The notes: generated by a model not told the origin, from the letters alone. Counted from the stretch's first letter, positions 7,475 to 15,581 are shown. The stretch is 15,732 nucleotides of DNA from Prevotellaceae bacterium (GCA_021204545.1 JAJPZF010000113.1:1-15732); one strand, 5' to 3'. Numbers and translations are program-made.

Positions 7475-8390
7475 CCTGCTGTCAATATTGCTGGCATTAG
7501 CCATGGTGTCCTGCCGCCATCCCCAGCCGGCGGATGACTATGGCGTGGGCTACAACTTCCTTGTGGCCGCCGACACGCTCGCCTTGCAGGAAGACATGCC
7601 GATGCACCTGCTCATAGCCCCCGAGAGCCAGGATTCGCTCTGTGTCGTGAGAGGCGACGCTGTGGTGGTGGCGCAAAAAGTTTCCATATCGGAGGACGAG
7701 ATTGACAGCGTGTGGGTGAAGATAGCCCGCGACCAGGACACCCAAGGCTGGATACACGAGGGAGAGCTGCTCGAAGGCGTAGTGCCCGACGAGCCAATCT
7801 CCCGCGGCATTTTCTTCCTGAGCTGCCCCCGTCTCATCCTGGCAGCGGTGATCGCGCTGCTCTGCCTGGTGGCTTGTCTCGCATGGCAAATGCGGAGGGA
7901 GCGCTATCATGTCGTCCATTTCGACGACATCCCATCTCCCTATCCGCTTGCGCTCTGCGTCTGCCTGAGTGCCAGCGCGGCGCTTTATGCCAGCATTCAG
8001 GAATTCGCGCCCGAGGCATGGGCCTTCTTCTACTTTCACCCGACGCTGAACCCCTTCGGCCTGCCCCCCTTGCTCGCCCTGCTTCTCTCTCTCGCGTGGC
8101 TGATCCTCGTGCTATTCTGCGCTTCCCTGATGGAGATCTCCCGCTGCCTGAGAGCCGCGGAGGCCGTGCTTTACACACTCTCGCTCATAGCCGTCCTCGC
8201 GGCACTTTATCTCGTCTTCTCGCTCCTGCCCCCTCTCTATGCGGGCTATCCCTTGTTTGTGGCTTACGTCACAGCAGCCCTCTGGCGATACGTGAGGAAG
8301 CACCGCGCGCGCTACGCCTGCGGAAACTGCGGCGCAAGGCTTCGCGAGCTTGGCGTCTGCCCAAAATGCGGGGCGGTGAACACGCTCTGA
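7464..8390 (+). CDS. Membrane-anchored lipoprotein with SH3-like domain and C-terminal zinc ribbon
   Basis: The 308-residue product begins with a signal peptide ending in a lipobox-like VSC (Cys17). Residues 27-106 form an SH3b-like periplasmic segment with the typical WVKIARDQDTQGWIHEGELL stretch (84-103). Five hydrophobic segments follow at roughly 122-142, 160-180, 200-222, 234-255 and 258-277. Basic residues at 143-147, 227-230 and 275-283 fit cytoplasmic loops, placing the SH3-like part outside and the C-terminal zinc ribbon (Cys286, Cys289, Cys299, Cys302) inside. The ATG at 7464 overlaps the U32 stop, with GGAGGT at 7455-7460 just upstream, so the two are translationally coupled. A frame starting at 7404 is rejected because it puts residues before the signal peptide. 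The function is unknown; a sensor or scaffold across the inner membrane is only a guess. The lipobox has Met at -3, so the first segment could instead be an uncleaved anchor. Confidence 0.8.
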   Translation: MRVSLLSILLALAMVSCRHPQPADDYGVGYNFLVAADTLALQEDMPMHLLIAPESQDSLCVVRGDAVVVAQKVSISEDEIDSVWVKIARDQDTQGWIHEGELLEGVVPDEPISRGIFFLSCPRLILAAVIALLCLVACLAWQMRRERYHVVHFDDIPSPYPLALCVCLSASAALYASIQEFAPEAWAFFYFHPTLNPFGLPPLLALLLSLAWLILVLFCASLMEISRCLRAAEAVLYTLSLIAVLAALYLVFSLLPPLYAGYPLFVAYVTAALWRYVRKHRARYACGNCGARLRELGVCPKCGAVNTL

Positions 8391-8431
8391 GACATATAAG
8401 CCCACTCAAGTCAAATCCGTCGCCCCATTGT

Positions 8432-8462
8432 TTTGCCTTATCAAAAAGTTTGCTTAATTTTG
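8432..8462 (+). promoter_or_regulatory. Bacteroidota-type promoter for the radA operon
   Basis: TTTG (8432-8435), a 19-base spacer and TAATTTTG (8455-8462) match the Bacteroidota primary promoter exactly. Transcription should start around 8467-8469, giving radA a leader of over 200 bases. The promoter lies in the gap after the lipoprotein stop at 8390. The stretch 8391-8431 shows no terminator hairpin. Confidence 0.72.
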
Positions 8463-8505
8463 CGGCAAGGGATGGATCGGGGAATTATACATCCAAGAAA
8501 CAAAA

Positions 8506-8671
8506 ATACGATTATGGAGAAAGAAGGGAAAAAAAGAAAAGAAGCTGGGCAAGTACGGAGAGTGGTCGCGTCCCGACGAGCCGCCTATGCCGGATTTGCC
8601 TGACTTGACGCGAGAAGGAGGCGCGGGCGTTCATGAGGCAGGTGATGAGATGACTTTTCCCATAATCGTAT
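8506..8671. repeat. 12-bp inverted repeat enclosing the radA leader frame
   Basis: ATACGATTATGG (8506-8517) and CCATAATCGTAT (8660-8671) are perfect reverse complements separated by 142 bases. The left arm contains the ATG at 8514 that opens the leader reading frame; the right arm ends 10 bases before the radA ATG. In RNA the arms could pair and occlude both starts. In DNA they could be sites for inversion or the ends of a small palindromic insertion. GGGAAAA (8526-8532) and TTTTCCC (8655-8661) offer an alternative pairing. Confidence 0.6.
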
Positions 8672-8679
8672 ATCCTTGA
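8514..8679 (+). CDS. Small leader ORF upstream of radA, frameshifted at an A7 run
   Basis: From ATG 8514 the direct frame gives only 29 residues (stop 8601-8603). Skipping one A of the A7 run at 8529-8535 gives one open frame to TGA 8677-8679, a 54-residue product that looks protein-like downstream (KLGKYGEWSRPDEPPMPDLP, then an acidic stretch ending FPIIVYP). That stop is two bases before the radA ATG, as expected of a coupled upstream gene. The same frame has an internal ATG at 8587 that would give 30 residues without any shift. The break may be a real disruption, transcriptional slippage on the A-run, or a sequencing error. No known domain is recognised. Confidence 0.35.
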
Positions 8680-8681
8680 AG

Positions 8682-10061
8682 ATGCCGAAGGAGAAGACAG
8701 CATACGTTTGCTCCGAGTGCGGGCAGGAATCCGCCAAGTGGGTGGGCAGATGCCCCGCCTGCGGCCAGTGGAACACCATGAAGGAGATAAGGCTCGGCCC
8801 GTCGGGAAAGAGCCAGGGCGCAAGCCGTCTGTCCAGTGGCGCAAGGCAGAACCGCCCTCTCCCCGTGCAGGAAATCGAGGCGGACGCAGAGCCGCGCGTC
8901 GACCTTGGCGACAGCGAGTTGAACCGCGTTCTTGGCGGAGGGCTTGTGCCGGGCAGCCTCGTCCTGCTGGGCGGTGAGCCGGGAATAGGAAAAAGCACGC
9001 TTATCCTGCAAACATCGCTCAACCTGCCCGGCAAGACCGTGCTTTACGTCAGCGGAGAGGAGAGCGCAAGGCAGATAAAGCTCCGCGCGGACCGCCTCAA
9101 TCCCTCGCCGCGAGGCAGGCTGCTGATCCTCTGCGAGACCTCGTTGGACGCCATTTACAGGCACACGGAAGAGCTAAAGCCCGACCTCCTGATAATAGAC
9201 TCGATTCAAACTATTTCGTCGGAAGCGCTCGACTCCTCGCCCGGCAGTCTCTCGCAGATAAGGGAGTGCGCCGCCTCACTCCTGAAGTTCATCAAGGAGG
9301 GTGGCACTGGCTGCTCAGTCATACTCATAGGCCACATCACCAAGGACGGCACGCTGGCAGGCCCCAAGGTGCTGGAGCATATCGTGGACTGCGTGCTTCA
9401 GTTCGAGGGCGACCAGCATTATATGTACCGCATCCTGAGGGGGATGAAGAACCGCTTCGGCAGCACCAGCGAGCTCGGCATATACGAGATGCACCAGGGT
9501 GGGCTGCGCCAGGTGGCGAACCCCAGTGAGCTGTTGCTGACAGAAGCGAGGGAAGGGCTGAGCGGCATAGCGATATGCAGTGCCGTCGAGGGCATCCGTC
9601 CGCTTCTGATAGAGACGCAAGCCCTCGTAAGCACGGCGGCTTACGGCACAGCGCAGCGTTCAGCCACAGGGTTTGACAGCCGTCGCCTTGGCATGCTCCT
9701 GGCGGTTCTGGAGAAGCGTGTGGGATTCAAGCTCACGCAGAAGGATGTCTTCCTGAACATAGCGGGCGGCTTGCGAGTGACAGACCCCGCGATGGACCTG
9801 AGCGTCATCCTTGCCGTTGTGTCAAGCAATGTGGACCAGGCCATCGACACCGACGTGTGTATGTGCGGAGAGGTAGGCTTGAGCGGGGAGATACGCCCCG
9901 TAAGCCGCATAGAGCAGCGCATAGCCGAGGCTGAGAAGCTTGGCTTCGGCAGGATGCTCGTGCCTGCCCAGGGGCTTAAGGGCATAGACACAAGCCGCCT
10001 GAAGCTTAGGCTAATCCCCATAGCCCGCGTGGCGGAGGCTGTGAGAGAGCTGTTCGGTTGA
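8682..10061 (+). CDS. radA: DNA repair protein RadA
   Basis: RadA is a RecA-like hexameric ATPase that promotes branch migration and processing of recombination intermediates. The 459-residue product has the expected order. A zinc finger comes first (Cys10, Cys13, Cys24, Cys27). Walker A is at 98-105 (GEPGIGKS) and Walker B at 168-173 (DLLIID). The RadA-specific KNRFG motif is at 256-260, and a C-terminal Lon-like domain spans about 290-459. All motifs are intact and the length is normal. ATG 8682 is chosen over an upstream TTG at 8676 because the family starts just before the zinc finger. It is the first large gene of an operon, with the next start only 3 bases after its stop, and is probably driven by the promoter at 8432-8462. 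Confidence 0.97.
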   Translation: MPKEKTAYVCSECGQESAKWVGRCPACGQWNTMKEIRLGPSGKSQGASRLSSGARQNRPLPVQEIEADAEPRVDLGDSELNRVLGGGLVPGSLVLLGGEPGIGKSTLILQTSLNLPGKTVLYVSGEESARQIKLRADRLNPSPRGRLLILCETSLDAIYRHTEELKPDLLIIDSIQTISSEALDSSPGSLSQIRECAASLLKFIKEGGTGCSVILIGHITKDGTLAGPKVLEHIVDCVLQFEGDQHYMYRILRGMKNRFGSTSELGIYEMHQGGLRQVANPSELLLTEAREGLSGIAICSAVEGIRPLLIETQALVSTAAYGTAQRSATGFDSRRLGMLLAVLEKRVGFKLTQKDVFLNIAGGLRVTDPAMDLSVILAVVSSNVDQAIDTDVCMCGEVGLSGEIRPVSRIEQRIAEAEKLGFGRMLVPAQGLKGIDTSRLKLRLIPIARVAEAVRELFG

Positions 10062-10064
10062 GCC

Positions 10065-11615
10065 ATGGTGAGGGAACTTCAGCTAAGGCTTCAGCCCTCC
10101 GACGCCTACAACGAGCAGACAATCAGGCGGGTAGTCGCGCGGGAGCAGGCCATCGACGAGCGTACCATCACATGCGTGCGCACACTAAGGCGCAGCGTCG
10201 ACGCCCGCCAAAGGAACATCTTCGTCAACCTCACCCTGAGGGTCTTCATCAACGAGCCGCCCGACGAGCCGCTCTTCCGGCAAATCATTTACAAGGATGT
10301 CAGCCAGAGCCCTGAGGTCATCGTCGTGGGAATGGGTCCCGGAGGCCTCTTCGCCGCCTTGCGCCTCATAGAACTCGGCCTGCGACCCGTCATCGTTGAG
10401 CGAGGCAAGGACGTGCGTGAGCGCAAAAAAGATATCGCCGAGATACGCCCACAGCAGAAGGTCAACCCCGAGAGCAACTACGCTTTCGGCGAGGGCGGGG
10501 CAGGAGCATACAGCGACGGAAAACTCTACACACGCTCCAAGAAGCGCGGAAGCTGTGAGAAGATACTCAACGTCTTGTGCCAGCATGGGGCAAGCCCCGC
10601 GATACTTTCTGACGCGCACCCCCATATCGGCACGGACAAGCTGCCTGCCGTGATAGAAAACATACGCAACACAATCCTCAAATGCGGCGGAGAGGCGCTT
10701 TTCTCGACCAAGATGACCGGCCTCTTGCTTCAGGGCGACAAGCTGGAGGGCATAGTGTGCGGCGACCGTTCGTTTAAGGCTAAAGCAGTGATTTTAGCAA
10801 CGGGACACTCAGCGCGCGACACATACCGGCTTCTCCTCTCCAGCGGCGTTGAGATGGAGGCGAAGGGTCTTGCCGTGGGCGTCCGCCTTGAGCATCCAGC
10901 CCGGCTCATAGACCAGTTGCAATATCACAACAGACAAGGCAGGGGGAAATACCTGCCCGCGGCAGAATACAACTTCGTGAGGCGGGCGGAAGGGCGTGGT
11001 GTCTACAGTTTTTGTATGTGCCCAGGGGGAAGTGTCGTGCCTGCCGCCACCGCCCCGCAGCAGATCGTCGTGAACGGGATGAGCCCGAGCAATAGGGCAG
11101 GGCAATGGAGCAACAGCGGAATGGTTGTGGAGCTTCGGACTGAAGACGTGGAGGGAGACGATGTGTTAAGAATGATGCGCTATCAGGAACGGCTGGAGAA
11201 CGACTGCTGGATGCAGGGAAACCGCAAACAGACTGCGCCCGCCCAGAGGATGTCAGACTTTGTGAACTCTCGCCTCAGCTACGATCTGCCCCGCAGCAGC
11301 TACGCCCCGGGGCTAATCAGCAGTCCGCTCCACTTCTGGATGCCGCAGCCCATAGTGAGACGCTTGCAGGAAGGCTTCAAGCTGTTCGGGCAGCAGAAGC
11401 GCGGCTTCCTTACAAACGAGGCTGTTGTCATAGGCGTTGAGACACGCACAAGCAGCCCTTTGCGCATACTTCGCAGCGAGGAGACAATGCAACACGTAAG
11501 GGTGCGGGGGCTCTTCCCTTGCGCAGAGGGGGCAGGCTATGCGGGAGGCATCGTCAGCTCCGCCATAGACGGTGAGCGCTGCGCTGAGGCAGCAGCCCAA
11601 TTTCTCGCGTCATAA
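10065..11615 (+). CDS. Uncharacterised FAD-dependent dehydrogenase (COG2509-type)
   Basis: The 516-residue product belongs to the widespread but biochemically uncharacterised family of FAD-dependent dehydrogenases. Residues 1-80 form the family's N-terminal domain. The dinucleotide-binding site is at 89-94 (GMGPGG) with the ribose-binding acid Glu112 (VIVERG). FGEGGAGAYSDGKLYTR at 141-157 is a conserved flavin-site block, ATGHSARD at 245-252 is the second FAD contact, and GAGYAGGI at 489-496 closes the FAD pocket. No signal peptide or membrane segment is seen. It lies 3 bases after radA and 6 bases before the helicase ATG, so it is co-transcribed with repair genes, but this does not by itself show a repair role. 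The substrate is unknown. Confidence 0.9.
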   Translation: MVRELQLRLQPSDAYNEQTIRRVVAREQAIDERTITCVRTLRRSVDARQRNIFVNLTLRVFINEPPDEPLFRQIIYKDVSQSPEVIVVGMGPGGLFAALRLIELGLRPVIVERGKDVRERKKDIAEIRPQQKVNPESNYAFGEGGAGAYSDGKLYTRSKKRGSCEKILNVLCQHGASPAILSDAHPHIGTDKLPAVIENIRNTILKCGGEALFSTKMTGLLLQGDKLEGIVCGDRSFKAKAVILATGHSARDTYRLLLSSGVEMEAKGLAVGVRLEHPARLIDQLQYHNRQGRGKYLPAAEYNFVRRAEGRGVYSFCMCPGGSVVPAATAPQQIVVNGMSPSNRAGQWSNSGMVVELRTEDVEGDDVLRMMRYQERLENDCWMQGNRKQTAPAQRMSDFVNSRLSYDLPRSSYAPGLISSPLHFWMPQPIVRRLQEGFKLFGQQKRGFLTNEAVVIGVETRTSSPLRILRSEETMQHVRVRGLFPCAEGAGYAGGIVSSAIDGERCAEAAAQFLAS

Positions 11616-11621
11616 GCGTTG

Positions 11622-14528
11622 ATGGACTGCACGGGGAGAGATTACGTCCGCCTGCGTCTCAGCCGCTGGGATGCCGAAAAACTTTACGGGCGCATAGCCG
11701 GCGGGACGAATGACGAGGTGGCGGTAAGCTACAACGAAGAATATTTACCCGAAATCCTTTACAAGGGCGCTAACCTCAACCTTGTGCGCCCCAGCGAGAC
11801 AGACGGAGGGCTGCAAGCCGAGCTGAAGATATTCGAGCCTGACTACCTTGTCGATGTCTCCACCGTTGCCAGCTGTTTCGCCCCTTACGCAGAGTCGCCC
11901 CTCGTCTCACTTATAAGCAGGCTCACGCCCTCCGCCAAGACAAAGCACATACTCTTGGGGCGTATGGCAGGGCAACTGCTCGACGAGGAGCTTCACGAGG
12001 ATAATTTGACTTACGCCGACAGCGCAAGGCTCTTCTTCCGCCACAACGCCATGGATATCCTCGGCGCTGACCTTGACGAGGATTTCCACAATGCGGCAAA
12101 GGAGCAAAGGCGGAACATACAGAAAGCCCTGCGTGAGCGTCTGCCAAAGATGGCAACAAATTACAATAGCCGGCAGGCAGTCGTGGAGCCCTCTTTCATC
12201 TCGGAGATGCTCGGCTTGCAAGGGCGAATGGACTTCCTTCAGCTGGATTTCAGCGTGCTGATAGAGCAGAAGTCGGGCAAGGCGGGCTTCGTGCCTAAAG
12301 CTCCGCCTGATGCCCCGCCAAGGCCAGCCGAGCAGCACTATGCGCAGATGCTGCTCTATATGGCTATCCTTAAGTATAATTTCAGGGAACAGCTCGAGAA
12401 AAACGCCCACACTCCGCAGTCTTTCCTGCTCTATTCCCGATACCTTGAGCCACTGCTCCCAATGGGCTTCTCCAAAGACTTGTTGCTGCGCGCCCTGAGG
12501 CTGCGCAACCTGATGGCGGCACAGGACATGAGGCTTGCCAAGGAAGGCTTCGGCCCGCTCTGCGGCTTGACTGCCGAAAGCCTTTGCACCAAGGAAATAT
12601 CCCCGCTTCTGTGGGAGAAATATGTCAAGCCCCAGCTGGAAGCTGTCCTGCTGCCCATACACAACGCGGAGAGGACCGAGCGGCTCTACGTTCTCAGGCA
12701 GCTGCGCTTCGTGGCCCGAGAGCATCTGCTCTCCAAGCTCGGCAACAAGCAGAAAGAAGATTACGGGCTTGCCTCGCTGTGGCAGAACACTTTACAAGAG
12801 AAACTCGACGCGGGCAACATATACGACCGCCTCACGCTCACCGGGCCAAAGACCAGCGGAGGCAGGGTGGCAAGCGTTGCGCTCAAGTTCAGCGAAGAGG
12901 CAGCCTGCGAGAGCAGCAACTTCAGGGCGGGCGACATTGCCATGCTTTATCCTTACAAGAAGGGTGAGGAGCCAGACGCGCGCAAGACAATAGTTTTCCG
13001 GGGCACCATATCGGAGATCACGGCGGAAGGCTTGAAGATAAGGCTGCGGAACGAGCAGACGGACGCATACGTATTTGTACGTGACATTGACAAGCTGTGG
13101 GCTGTGGAGCACGACTTTATCGAGTCGTCCTACAACTCGCTGTACTCGGGGCTTCATTCTTTCCTCACAGCGCCCCGCAAGAGGCGTGACCTTATGATGT
13201 TCCGCCGAGAGCCTGAAGTGGACGAGAGCAGGCAATTGCGGGGCGAATACGGCGCTTTCAACGAGATGGTGCTGAGGGCTAAGCAGGCTCGTGACTTCTT
13301 CCTGCTGATTGGCCCGCCCGGAACCGGCAAGACCTCCTTCGGCTTGCTTTACATCCTCAGGGAGGCGCTGCTGGAGGAGGGCAGCAGTGTGTTGCTGATG
13401 GCATACACCAACCGCGCCGTCGACGAGATATGCGGGAAGCTGCACGGCAGCGTCGACTTCATCCGCATAGGCTCTTCGGACGGTTGCGCGAGGGAATACC
13501 GCGGGCATCTGCTTGAGGAGAGCATAGCGGGCTGCGCCAACCTCCGGCAGCTGAGAAGCAAGATAATGTCGACACGTGTGTTTGTGGGCACCGTGACAGC
13601 GTTTAACTCCGCGGGGCAGCTCTTCAGGACAAAGCCGTTCGCGCTTGCCATCGTCGACGAGGCCTCGCAGATACTCGAGCCTCAGCTTTGCGCGCTGCTC
13701 TCGGCAAGGCACGGGGAGGAGTGCGCCATCGGCAAGTTCGTGTTCATCGGCGACCACAAGCAGCTGCCGGCCGTGGTGCGCCAAAGCTGCGAGGAGAGCG
13801 AGGTCACGGAGCCCGAGCTTATAGGCATCGGGCTGAGGAACTGCCGCCTTTCCCTCTTCGAGCGTTTGTTGTCACGCTACAGGAACAACGAAAGGGTGAC
13901 GTACATGCTTACTCATCAGGGCAGGATGCACAGGGACATAGCGGATTTCTCGAGCCTGTTCTTCTACGGAGGCAAGCTTAAGGTTATCCCGTTGGAAAGG
14001 CAGCTTTTGCCCTCCGCGGAGGCAAGGATAAAGTTCGTCGATGTCAGGGGGAAGGTATTAAGAGAATCTGAAAAAGTTAACCGTGCCGAGGCGGAAACAA
14101 TTGCGGATATTTCGCGGAAGATATACGAGGCGGAGGGCGAAGACTTCAACAGTTCGCGCTCCGTTGGCGTGATTGTGCCATACCGCAACCAGATTGCGAC
14201 CATCCGAGGCGCTATAGACAAGCTCGGGCTGAGGGGGCTGCGTGACATAAGCATAGACACGGTGGAGAGGTTTCAGGGCAGCCAGAGGCGCGCAATAGTG
14301 TACGGGTTCACGGTGAAGAGCGAAAGAGGGTTAAGATTTCTTACGGACACGGCATTCGAAGAGGACGGTGTCACTATAGACCGCAAGCTGAATGTGGCGA
14401 TGACACGCGCGGAGGACTTCCTCATTTTGGTGGGGAACAGCGAGATCCTCAGCCTCAATCCGCTGTTCAGGCGGCTGATTGACTTTGTGAGGGCGAGGGG
14501 AGGCTATAGTTCTCTCGGCGGGAGATAG
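11622..14528 (+). CDS. Dna2-like fusion of PD-(D/E)XK nuclease and SF1 helicase
   Basis: A 968-residue protein combining a RecB/Cas4-like nuclease and a superfamily 1B helicase, the architecture of Dna2. Positions here count from the TTG codon at 11619, one before the chosen ATG. Nuclease: Asp205 in GRMD, Glu216 and Lys218 in IEQKSGK, and QMLLY at 243-247 (the QxxxY motif). Helicase: Walker A GPPGTGKT at 565-572, motif Ia around AYTNRAVDEI (595-604), Walker B DEAS at 680-683, motif III GDHKQLP at 711-717, RMH at 769-771, motif V TVERFQGSQ at 881-889 and motif VI VAMTRAED at 926-933. A beta-rich segment lies between at about 410-495. It should unwind and trim 5' flaps or broken ends, which suits co-transcription with radA. 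The four-Cys iron-sulfur cluster of Dna2 and Cas4 is not evident: only Cys86, Cys315 and Cys323 fall in plausible places. Confidence 0.88.
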   Translation: MDCTGRDYVRLRLSRWDAEKLYGRIAGGTNDEVAVSYNEEYLPEILYKGANLNLVRPSETDGGLQAELKIFEPDYLVDVSTVASCFAPYAESPLVSLISRLTPSAKTKHILLGRMAGQLLDEELHEDNLTYADSARLFFRHNAMDILGADLDEDFHNAAKEQRRNIQKALRERLPKMATNYNSRQAVVEPSFISEMLGLQGRMDFLQLDFSVLIEQKSGKAGFVPKAPPDAPPRPAEQHYAQMLLYMAILKYNFREQLEKNAHTPQSFLLYSRYLEPLLPMGFSKDLLLRALRLRNLMAAQDMRLAKEGFGPLCGLTAESLCTKEISPLLWEKYVKPQLEAVLLPIHNAERTERLYVLRQLRFVAREHLLSKLGNKQKEDYGLASLWQNTLQEKLDAGNIYDRLTLTGPKTSGGRVASVALKFSEEAACESSNFRAGDIAMLYPYKKGEEPDARKTIVFRGTISEITAEGLKIRLRNEQTDAYVFVRDIDKLWAVEHDFIESSYNSLYSGLHSFLTAPRKRRDLMMFRREPEVDESRQLRGEYGAFNEMVLRAKQARDFFLLIGPPGTGKTSFGLLYILREALLEEGSSVLLMAYTNRAVDEICGKLHGSVDFIRIGSSDGCAREYRGHLLEESIAGCANLRQLRSKIMSTRVFVGTVTAFNSAGQLFRTKPFALAIVDEASQILEPQLCALLSARHGEECAIGKFVFIGDHKQLPAVVRQSCEESEVTEPELIGIGLRNCRLSLFERLLSRYRNNERVTYMLTHQGRMHRDIADFSSLFFYGGKLKVIPLERQLLPSAEARIKFVDVRGKVLRESEKVNRAEAETIADISRKIYEAEGEDFNSSRSVGVIVPYRNQIATIRGAIDKLGLRGLRDISIDTVERFQGSQRRAIVYGFTVKSERGLRFLTDTAFEEDGVTIDRKLNVAMTRAEDFLILVGNSEILSLNPLFRRLIDFVRARGGYSSLGGR

Positions 14529-14550
14529 CCACGGGATGGGTTATTTCGCG

Positions 14551-14558
14551 TATCTTCG
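14551..14558 (+). promoter_or_regulatory. Possible -7 element before the dehydrogenase gene
   Basis: TATCTTCG differs at one base from TAnnTTTG and is followed by CGGCA, like the radA promoter context (TTTTGCGGCA). No TTG lies at the right distance upstream, so this is a weak candidate for extra transcription of the dehydrogenase from within the 48-base gap. Confidence 0.3.
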
Positions 14559-14576
14559 CGGCAGAAAGGGCGAGCT

Positions 14577-15581
14577 ATGAGGATAGTGGTTTTGGACGGC
14601 TATACCGTAAGTCACGGGGACATCTCGTGGGACGGGTGGACAAATAGCGCAGGACGAACGTATAACGAACGTACAACGAGCGTACAACTGACTTACTACG
14701 AGAGGACGCCCGACGAGCTGGTCGCAGAGAGGCTTCGCGGCGTTGAGATATGCATCACGAACAAGGTGCGGCTCACACGTGAGACGCTGAGCCGGTTGCC
14801 TCGGCTTCGCTACATCGGGGTATTGGCGACGGGCTACGATGTGGTGGACGTGGAAGCAGCGGGCGAGCGCGGGATTGTGGTGACGAACGTGCCGGCCTAC
14901 AGCACGATGTCCGTTGCCCAGATGGTGTTCGCCCACTTGCTCAACGTGTCGGACAGGGTGGCTATGCACGCCGACTCTGTGAGGCAAGGCGGATGGGAGA
15001 AGGCGGAGGACTTCTGCTACTCGCTTTGCACTTTGCAGGAGCTTGACGGACTCACCTTCGGCATCGTGGGCTTGGGCAGCATAGGCAGGGCGGTCAGCCG
15101 TGTGGCGCAGGCGCTGGGGATGAGGGTACTCGCCTGCAGCTCGAAGGAGGAGAGCCTGTTGAGGGAGACGGGGATAGAGAAAGCCGCCTCGGTTGACGAC
15201 CTCTTCCGCAGAGCCGATGTCATAAGCCTGCACTGCCCCCTCACCGCCTCCACCCGCCATCTCGTTGACGCGGAGAGGCTTAAATTAGTGAAACCCACAG
15301 CGATACTCATAAACACGGCGCGAGGCGGACTGGTGGACGGGGACGCGCTTGCCCAAGCCCTCCAGGAAGGCAGACTGCGGGCTGCCTGCCTCGACGTGCT
15401 GGAAGAAGAGCCGCCCCGGCACGACAATCCACTTATTAAAGCGAAGAATTGCCACATCACCCCGCACATCGCCTGGGCCACTCAGGAGGCCAGGCGCAGG
15501 CTTATGGCTGAGGCGCTGGAGAACGTGCGGGCTTTCCTCAGGGGAGAAAGGCGGAATTGCGTGAACGAGGACAAATTATGA
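14577..15581 (+). CDS. D-2-hydroxyacid dehydrogenase (glycerate/hydroxypyruvate reductase-like)
   Basis: NAD(P)-dependent cytoplasmic oxidoreductase that interconverts 2-keto acids and D-2-hydroxy acids; hydroxypyruvate/glycerate is the most likely substrate pair in this subgroup. The 334-residue product has the Rossmann motif GLGSIG at 165-170 and the catalytic trio Arg249 (NTARG), Glu278 (VLEEEPP) and His297 (TPHIAW). LATGYDVVDVEAA (83-95) and TNVPAYSTMSVAQ (103-115) are typical substrate-domain blocks. Residues about 24-37 look like an insertion before YYERTP and are encoded by three 11-bp tandem repeats, so the N-terminal domain is slightly longer than usual. The start is the ATG at 14577, 48 bases after the helicase stop. 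The stop overlaps a following ATG (ATGA at 15578-15581). Confidence 0.92.
   Translation: MRIVVLDGYTVSHGDISWDGWTNSAGRTYNERTTSVQLTYYERTPDELVAERLRGVEICITNKVRLTRETLSRLPRLRYIGVLATGYDVVDVEAAGERGIVVTNVPAYSTMSVAQMVFAHLLNVSDRVAMHADSVRQGGWEKAEDFCYSLCTLQELDGLTFGIVGLGSIGRAVSRVAQALGMRVLACSSKEESLLRETGIEKAASVDDLFRRADVISLHCPLTASTRHLVDAERLKLVKPTAILINTARGGLVDGDALAQALQEGRLRAACLDVLEEEPPRHDNPLIKAKNCHITPHIAWATQEARRRLMAEALENVRAFLRGERRNCVNEDKL
14655..14687 (+). repeat. Three 11-bp tandem repeats inside the dehydrogenase gene
   Basis: CGAACGTATAA (14655-14665), CGAACGTACAA (14666-14676) and CGAGCGTACAA (14677-14687) follow each other without gaps, with one substitution between neighbouring copies. The total of 33 bases is exactly 11 codons, so the frame survives. 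Gain or loss of one copy would shift the frame. The encoded segment falls before YYERTP in the N-terminal substrate domain. Confidence 0.85.

Noticed and set aside
7712..8608. Plus-strand frame crossing the lipoprotein gene into the radA leader
   Set aside because: It is out of frame with the membrane protein, very Arg/Pro/Ser-rich, and ends inside the leader without a domain.
8676..8681. TTG start for radA
   Set aside because: ATG two codons later matches the family start and avoids overlapping the leader ORF stop.
11619..11621. TTG start for the Dna2-like gene
   Set aside because: It is directly followed by ATG at 11622, the more likely initiator.
14655..14687. CRISPR-like repeat
   Set aside because: Units are 11 bases with no spacers and lie inside a coding gene.
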